Of a DNA stretch of 27,057 nucleotides, positions 22,838 through 27,057 are shown in pieces. Within the stretch, counting starts at the first letter, position 1. Each line of letters starts with the position of its first letter. The notes beneath the pieces were generated by a model that was not told where the DNA came from, did not search any database, and saw nothing but the letters and a program-made list of their open reading frames with translations. Position numbers and translations under genes: made by a program. The DNA is from an uncultured Lachnospiraceae bacterium. GTDB lineage: Bacteria > Bacillota_A > Clostridia > Lachnospirales > Lachnospiraceae. The DNA is taken from positions 1-27,057 of the forward strand of contig CAJTOU010000040.1 in NCBI GenBank assembly GCA_910577835.1, read 5' to 3'.

Positions 22838-24268
22838 ATGATAGAGTGTACTAAAGTTAAATACTTTTATTATAAAGATTATTTGATAGCATTTAATATA
22901 AGAACCTTAAAAGTTTTTAAATTTAAAAGTGGCCTAAAAAATATTCTTCCTAAAATTTTACCTGAAAACTTTACTGATTTTCAAAAGGAGATGTTTATTA
23001 AGGAAACCGAAAAAATAGAAAATGAAGAGTTTAAAAAATATTTAAAATTTTTATCATTTGATGACCCTTACACAAATGAAAATATAATCAGAAATACATT
23101 GGCTATTTCTTTTCCTACTGTGCATAAGTGCAATCTGCAATGTAAGTACTGTTACGCTGACGCAGGTGAAAATTATAATGAGGTTGTTAAGGATATGGAA
23201 GAAAAAGTGATAGAGGATATTATTTCATATTCATTAACAAATATAGCACCTGATTGTGATTATTTACAAATAAGTTTAGTTAGCGGAGGGGAGCCATTGC
23301 TTAATTTGGATGTAATGAATCATATTAACCAGATAGTTAATAAATACCATAAAGGAATAAAAAGAAAGATTTTTATTGCATCTAATATGACAGTATTGAA
23401 TGAAAAACATATTGCGTTTTTTGATGATATAAAACCTCAAATAGCTATTAGTATTGATGGTCCCAGAGAGGTCCACAACAGTATGAGAGTTTATAAAGAT
23501 GGTAATGGAACATATGATGATGTAGTACGAAATATTCAGAAATTGAAAGATGATTGTATAATTACTAAAACCAAAGGCCTGATGTTTATGGTTGTTGTTA
23601 CTGAAAAGAATCTTGATTTAGTAAATGTTTTAGAGCATCATCTAAAATTAGGAGCAAAAAGTGTTCAAATGAAGGTTTCAAGAGGTGATGAGAGCAAGTA
23701 TGGTATATCAGAAGAGAATGTATCATTGTTTATTGATTCATATCAGAAATTAATAGATTATTTACTGGAACAGTATATTAATAAAAATATGGAACCTCTT
23801 TTGGCATTAATTAATGGAAATGATACTATGGGTAAGATGATAAAGAGTATTACACTGCTTGAACCTAATTGCTATAGATGTGGAGCTGGTAAAGATAGAT
23901 TTAGTTTTACAGCAAATGGTGATATATATCCATGCGATAATTTCGTAGGAATGAAAGAATTTAAATTGGGTAATATTTATATTGACACTACTATTGATAT
24001 TCATGAATACTGGGATTATCATACAGATAGCAGCAATGTTTGTAAAAAATGCTGGGCAAAATATTTGTGTTCTGGTGATTGTTATTATAATTCATATATC
24101 AGAACAGGAAGTATGATAGTTCCTGAATCATGTATGTGTGAATTTTTTAAAAAGTTATCTGAAATGATAATTATATTTGTGGCAGAAATGGAAGATGTGG
24201 ATTTTGAACAATATAAAAAGTTAAAAAGAATATTATCTATTAGAGAAAAGAATAATTATATACATTAA
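22838..24268 (+). CDS. Radical SAM/SPASM peptide maturase 2 (CcpM-like)
   Basis: A 476-residue radical SAM enzyme. The cluster motif CNLQCKYC gives Cys98, Cys102 and Cys105, preceded by 'LAISFPTVHK'. 'SGGEPLL' is the GGE motif. The SPASM domain is complete: 'CGAGKDRFSFTANGDIYPC' (CX12GX4C), 'CKKCWAKYLCSGDC' (CX2CX5CX3C) and a distal CMC. Its N-terminus (about 1-85) differs from the other two enzymes in the cluster. The context (carrier protein upstream, third radical SAM 28 bases downstream) and the YADAG sequence after the cluster resemble the clostridial Cys-rich peptide maturase CcpM; that identification is memory-based. It probably makes thioether (sactipeptide/ranthipeptide-type) links. 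Confidence 0.88.
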   Translation: MIECTKVKYFYYKDYLIAFNIRTLKVFKFKSGLKNILPKILPENFTDFQKEMFIKETEKIENEEFKKYLKFLSFDDPYTNENIIRNTLAISFPTVHKCNLQCKYCYADAGENYNEVVKDMEEKVIEDIISYSLTNIAPDCDYLQISLVSGGEPLLNLDVMNHINQIVNKYHKGIKRKIFIASNMTVLNEKHIAFFDDIKPQIAISIDGPREVHNSMRVYKDGNGTYDDVVRNIQKLKDDCIITKTKGLMFMVVVTEKNLDLVNVLEHHLKLGAKSVQMKVSRGDESKYGISEENVSLFIDSYQKLIDYLLEQYINKNMEPLLALINGNDTMGKMIKSITLLEPNCYRCGAGKDRFSFTANGDIYPCDNFVGMKEFKLGNIYIDTTIDIHEYWDYHTDSSNVCKKCWAKYLCSGDCYYNSYIRTGSMIVPESCMCEFFKKLSEMIIIFVAEMEDVDFEQYKKLKRILSIREKNNYIH

Positions 24269-24296
24269 TCAAAAATTATACAGAAAGGTGAATGTT

Positions 24297-25658
24297 ATGC
24301 ACAAAGAAAGTTTTTATAATTTTAAAAAGACTTTTGATAATGGAGAGATGATAATTTATAACTCTAAATCAGGAGCTGTGGCAGTAGTAGACCAGGAGCA
24401 TTATGAACAGATAAATGATATTTTGAATTTTCCAGAAAAAAATATGGAAAGTGAATTTTGTGAAATTTTATATACACAAGGGTTTTTGGTAGATAAAGAG
24501 GAAGATGAACTTCAGGTTATTCGTAGTCGTTATGAGAAAGGACAAAAAAATGATAATTATGTAAAAGTAGTCATGTTACCTGCTGAATTTTGTAATTTGG
24601 CCTGCCCATACTGCTTTATATGGAATTATAGAGAAAAGAAAATGAAACCTGAAGTTTATACAAGTGTAATAAAGTATCTGGATAAAAAAATTGGTAACCA
24701 ATCGGATAAAAAGAAAGTTATAGAGATATCATGGTATGGTGGTGAACCATTATTGATGAGTCAGGAGATTTATGATTTTATGAAGAAGCTTAAATCTGAG
24801 TTTTCAGGTAGAGCAAAAGTGAAAGCTAGTATTATAACAAATGGTTATTATCTTTCTCAATCATGTTTTAATGAATTGTGTAAGAATGATGTAAGAATGT
24901 TTCAAGTTACTTTTGATGGCGCAAAAGAATCTCATGATGTAACAAGAAAATTAAAAGATGGTTCAGGTGGAACTTTTGATAAAATAATGGAAAATATTAA
25001 AGCTATTAAAAATTCAGTTGAAGATAGCTTGAAATTTGAAATGGCAATAAGAATTAATTTTATGAAAAGTACATATAAAGCTGTGTATGGTTTGATTGAT
25101 GAATTAAGCGAAATAATTAATAGAGATAGGAGATTTGTCATATATTGTAGGCCTGTTTATAATTTTGAGACACAGAGAAAAGATATTGAAAGTATGCAAG
25201 ATGATATTTTTACGATTGAAGAGGGTTTACAAAAACAGACAGAATTTACTTTATATATTGCTAATAAACTTAACAGAACAGAATCTATAAGGAGTATATC
25301 CGATTATTTGCCTTTACCAGCTATAAGATGGTGTAGCGAAGACAGCTTGTCAAGCATTATTGTTGGTTATGATGGAAGTATATATTTTTGTGATTCATTA
25401 ATAGGAGATGAACAATTTTGTGTTGGTATGCTAAAGGCGGATGGAAGCATAGATTATAATGAGAAAAACGCAGAGTGGAGAAAAAACATATTTGATATGG
25501 AAAATATAGAGCAATGTAAAAAGTGTAAATGTTTGCCAACATGTATGGGGTGTTGTAAAAGAGAAAGAATCTTAAAAAATACGACGCCTTGTTTGTATAA
25601 GGAGGAGGATATATATCATTATATGCAATTGTATTATGAAAATGAATATAAGAGATAA
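24297..25658 (+). CDS. Radical SAM/SPASM peptide maturase 3
   Basis: A 453-residue radical SAM enzyme. I start it at the ATG 24297, nine bases after AAAGG; a GTG at 24288 is in frame but overlaps the ribosome site. Cluster cysteines are Cys99, Cys103 and Cys106 (CNLACPYC), with GGEP motif (SWYGGEPLL). The SPASM region has 'CSEDSLSSIIVGYDGSIYFC' (CX13GX4C), 'CKKCKCLPTCMGCC' and a last Cys in TTPCLY. The N-terminal part (about 1-85, 'MIIYNSKSGAVAVVD') is homologous to that of enzyme 1, and the core regions are alike too ('IITNGYYLS', 'QVTFDGAKESHD'), so 1 and 3 are probably paralogues. It likely acts on the same peptide at other residues. Confidence 0.9.
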   Translation: MHKESFYNFKKTFDNGEMIIYNSKSGAVAVVDQEHYEQINDILNFPEKNMESEFCEILYTQGFLVDKEEDELQVIRSRYEKGQKNDNYVKVVMLPAEFCNLACPYCFIWNYREKKMKPEVYTSVIKYLDKKIGNQSDKKKVIEISWYGGEPLLMSQEIYDFMKKLKSEFSGRAKVKASIITNGYYLSQSCFNELCKNDVRMFQVTFDGAKESHDVTRKLKDGSGGTFDKIMENIKAIKNSVEDSLKFEMAIRINFMKSTYKAVYGLIDELSEIINRDRRFVIYCRPVYNFETQRKDIESMQDDIFTIEEGLQKQTEFTLYIANKLNRTESIRSISDYLPLPAIRWCSEDSLSSIIVGYDGSIYFCDSLIGDEQFCVGMLKADGSIDYNEKNAEWRKNIFDMENIEQCKKCKCLPTCMGCCKRERILKNTTPCLYKEEDIYHYMQLYYENEYKR

Positions 25659-25755
25659 ATGTGTTTTAGAAACTAATTTTATAAGTACAGTTTTTAAATA
25701 ATTCACAAAGATGCATATATAAATGTTAATACTTTATAATTCAGGAGGATTAAGT

Positions 25756-26343
25756 ATGCAAAATAATTGTTTTATCAGGGGAAATGGTATAGTGAAAAGT
25801 GGAGAATATGAGAAAATAGAGATTTGTGGAACCGGAGGATTTGGGAACAATGTTTTGGCTAATAAGATTGTAGTTAATGGTAGTGTAAACATGGGAGAGA
25901 AGGTTGAGGCAGATATTATAGAAATTAATGGTACTTGTTTCAGTGGTGGAAGTGTTAAATGTAATAAAATATTTGTTAATGGGACCTTAAAAAGCGGTAA
26001 GTTAGATATTATTAAATGTGACGTAAGAGAAGCAGAAGGAGAAATAAAAGCAAAGGAGATTAAAATAACAGGAGATATTTTTGTAAAAAGTTTGTTTGGC
26101 GATTTTATAAGTATTGACTCGCAAAGGAGCTCTTTTCTATCTAAGCTTTTGAAAAAAAGAAAAGAAAAATCAACAATTGAGCATATTGAAGGTAAACATA
26201 TAAAGATTGATAATATAATTGTGGAACGTATTGATTGTGAGAAAATAATAGCAGGGAAAAATTGTTATATAAAACAACTCAATTGTACAGGAAAAGCAGA
26301 AATAAAAAAGGGAGCTTTTGTAAATAGTATAGAAGGCAATTAA
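25756..26343 (+). CDS. Bactofilin-like polymer-forming beta-helix protein
   Basis: A 195-residue protein, start at ATG 25756 just after AGGAGG (an earlier ATG at 25723 has none). It is built of short repeats such as 'VVNGSVNMG', 'EINGTCFSGG' and 'FVNGTLKSG', which fit a right-handed beta-helix like bactofilins/polymer-forming cytoskeletal proteins. A basic stretch (about 140-150, LLKKRKEKS) interrupts the helix. No signal peptide or membrane segment is visible. It lies about 100 bases after radical SAM 3 on the same strand, and no strong terminator separates them. The role in the cluster is unknown; it might scaffold the maturases or anchor the system at the membrane. It could also be unrelated. 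Confidence 0.7.
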   Translation: MQNNCFIRGNGIVKSGEYEKIEICGTGGFGNNVLANKIVVNGSVNMGEKVEADIIEINGTCFSGGSVKCNKIFVNGTLKSGKLDIIKCDVREAEGEIKAKEIKITGDIFVKSLFGDFISIDSQRSSFLSKLLKKRKEKSTIEHIEGKHIKIDNIIVERIDCEKIIAGKNCYIKQLNCTGKAEIKKGAFVNSIEGN

Positions 26344-26440
26344 AGACTTGATTATCTTCTTGAAGTAAATTTTATTACAAAAGTATTATCAAATAACATA
26401 CCTTTTTGCCTTTGAACAAATTACTTGCCAGGAGTTTAAT

Positions 26441-26545
26441 ATGTTTAAAGGAACTTATGACAATTGTTCAAAATACGTTTTGTTACCTGATGAACTTGAT
26501 TTTGAGAGGGATACAAATGTTAAGAACTTAGGAAGTTTTTATTGA
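26441..26545 (+). CDS. Small ORF of unknown function (34 codons)
   Basis: ATG at 26441 is preceded by CAGGAG with a seven-base gap, giving a 34-residue product starting MFKGTYDNCSKYVLLPDELD and rich in acidic residues. I recognise no family. It could be a genuine small protein or the start of a broken gene. Confidence is low because small ORFs with a fair ribosome site occur by chance. Confidence 0.3.
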   Translation: MFKGTYDNCSKYVLLPDELDFERDTNVKNLGSFY

Positions 26546-26597
26546 AAAAATAGAATTTAATTATAAATAAGTCGATATCTATAGTAGGCAGGGCAGT

Positions 26598-26663
26598 ATG
26601 TTTAAACAGGATTATATAATGAGACTTATTAAAGAAATGATACATGTTATTTTAAAATTATAA
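26598..26663 (+). pseudogene. Truncated DUF6483-like N-terminus
   Basis: A 21-codon frame starting MFKQDYIMRLIKEMIHVILKL matches, from memory, the highly conserved beginning of DUF6483 proteins common in Lachnospiraceae, but stops at once (TAA 26661-26663). The stop is ten bases from the left arm of the long inverted repeat at 26673, suggesting that the gene was broken there. A weak ribosome site (AGGCAGGG) is still present. Confidence 0.5.
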
Positions 26664-26672
26664 CATCCAGAA

Positions 26673-26770
26673 GAGCTGTCGCAAAATAGTAATCTCAGGC
26701 ACAATATATTGTTTATCAGCAAAGAGCTGTAACTCATATATTGTGCCTGAGATTATTTTTGCGGCAACTC
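26673..26770. repeat. Long inverted repeat, possibly a bidirectional terminator or palindromic element
   Basis: TAATCTCAGGCACAATATAT (26690-26709) pairs perfectly with 26736-26755. The pairing continues imperfectly outward (GAGCTGTCGCAAAA against TTTTTGCGGCAACTC). The arms span about 98 bases, and T-runs follow the inner stem on both strands. It would end transcription from the cluster before the XRE gene, but its size also suits a non-coding mobile palindrome. Confidence 0.75.
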
Positions 26771-26938
26771 ATTAGATATTGTTGGACAGATCATTTTTTA
26801 TCTGTATATTATTTCCTTATCAACTATCAGTTTAGTTTTCTCAAAAACTCTTCTCTTGTGGAACGCTCCATTTTGCTATATTATAAAAATATATTATTTA
26901 CGAAAATAGAGTATCAAAATAAAAAAGGAGAATTTATT

Positions 26939-27057
26939 ATGAAAATTCAGGTAGGACAAAATATTCGTTTCCTGCGCCATAAACGAAAGGTAAGTCAGGA
27001 AGATTTAGCTGAGACAATGGGGGTTACGGTACAGGCAATCAGCAAATGGGAAACAGG
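26939..27057 (+). CDS. XRE-family (Cro/CI-type HTH) transcriptional regulator, N-terminus only
   Basis: The protein starts MKIQVGQNIRFLRHKRKVSQ and reads on through 'EDLAETMGVTVQAISKWETG' to the window end, the classic HTH_3 motif with 'SQEDLA' and 'VSKWE'-like recognition helix. AAAAGGAG precedes the ATG at 26939. The effector part lies beyond position 27057. It is past the long inverted repeat, so it is probably not part of the peptide cluster. Confidence 0.93.
   Translation, partial: MKIQVGQNIRFLRHKRKVSQEDLAETMGVTVQAISKWET

Overview
The window looks like chromosome from a low-GC Clostridia, most likely a gut Lachnospiraceae-type bacterium. The evidence is strong AT richness, Gram-positive AGGAGG-type ribosome binding sites, Firmicutes-style two-component/ABC and GntR/ABC modules, an MMPL exporter under TetR control, and a radical-SAM peptide cluster of the clostridial kind. 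Genus is not determinable by reading alone. No rRNA, tRNA or CRISPR was seen.

Layout. 1-110: truncated start of an IS607-type recombinase (minus) with a palindrome in its promoter. 246-749: DNA-repair alkyltransferase ogt (minus). 983-3989: a two-gene unit of a P-loop ATPase and an overlapping protein with an NTPase-like (possibly inactive STAND) head and eight near-identical 42-residue TPRs, resembling a split NLR-like conflict system. 4020-9125: response regulator, histidine kinase, then an FtsX-type ABC transporter, a typical stimulus-response efflux module, closed by a perfect 18-bp terminator stem shared with the convergent operon. 9271-11129 (minus): GntR regulator, ABC ATPase and ABC-2 permease, with a palindromic operator over the -10 box. 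11384-17029: TetR repressor (minus), divergent from an MMPL exporter and a large Leu/Gly-repeat lipoprotein, with two TGACCnATGGTCA operators bracketing the promoter.

17396-26343 is the most interesting part. It is an island more AT-rich than its flanks. On the plus strand are a BtrH-like cysteine-acyltransferase/peptidase protein with a C-terminal carbohydrate-binding-like domain, a SPASM radical SAM enzyme, an ABC exporter, a carrier protein, two more SPASM radical SAM enzymes and a bactofilin-like beta-helix protein. Upstream on the minus strand I found a 39-codon gene with a good ribosome binding site whose product ends in FCCLSGACCKGC. This is my candidate precursor peptide. I read the locus as a ribosomally made, radical-SAM-modified Cys-rich peptide system that also uses a phosphopantetheinyl carrier protein and a BtrH-like transferase. 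Parts of this architecture recall in-silico clostridial 'CcpM/CLI_3235' peptide maturation families, but the full set (three SPASM enzymes, BtrH-like hybrid, beta-helix protein, divergent precursor) is not one I recognise as characterised.

26344-27057: small ORFs, a DUF6483-like remnant that ends at a roughly 100-bp inverted repeat, and the truncated start of an XRE-type regulator.
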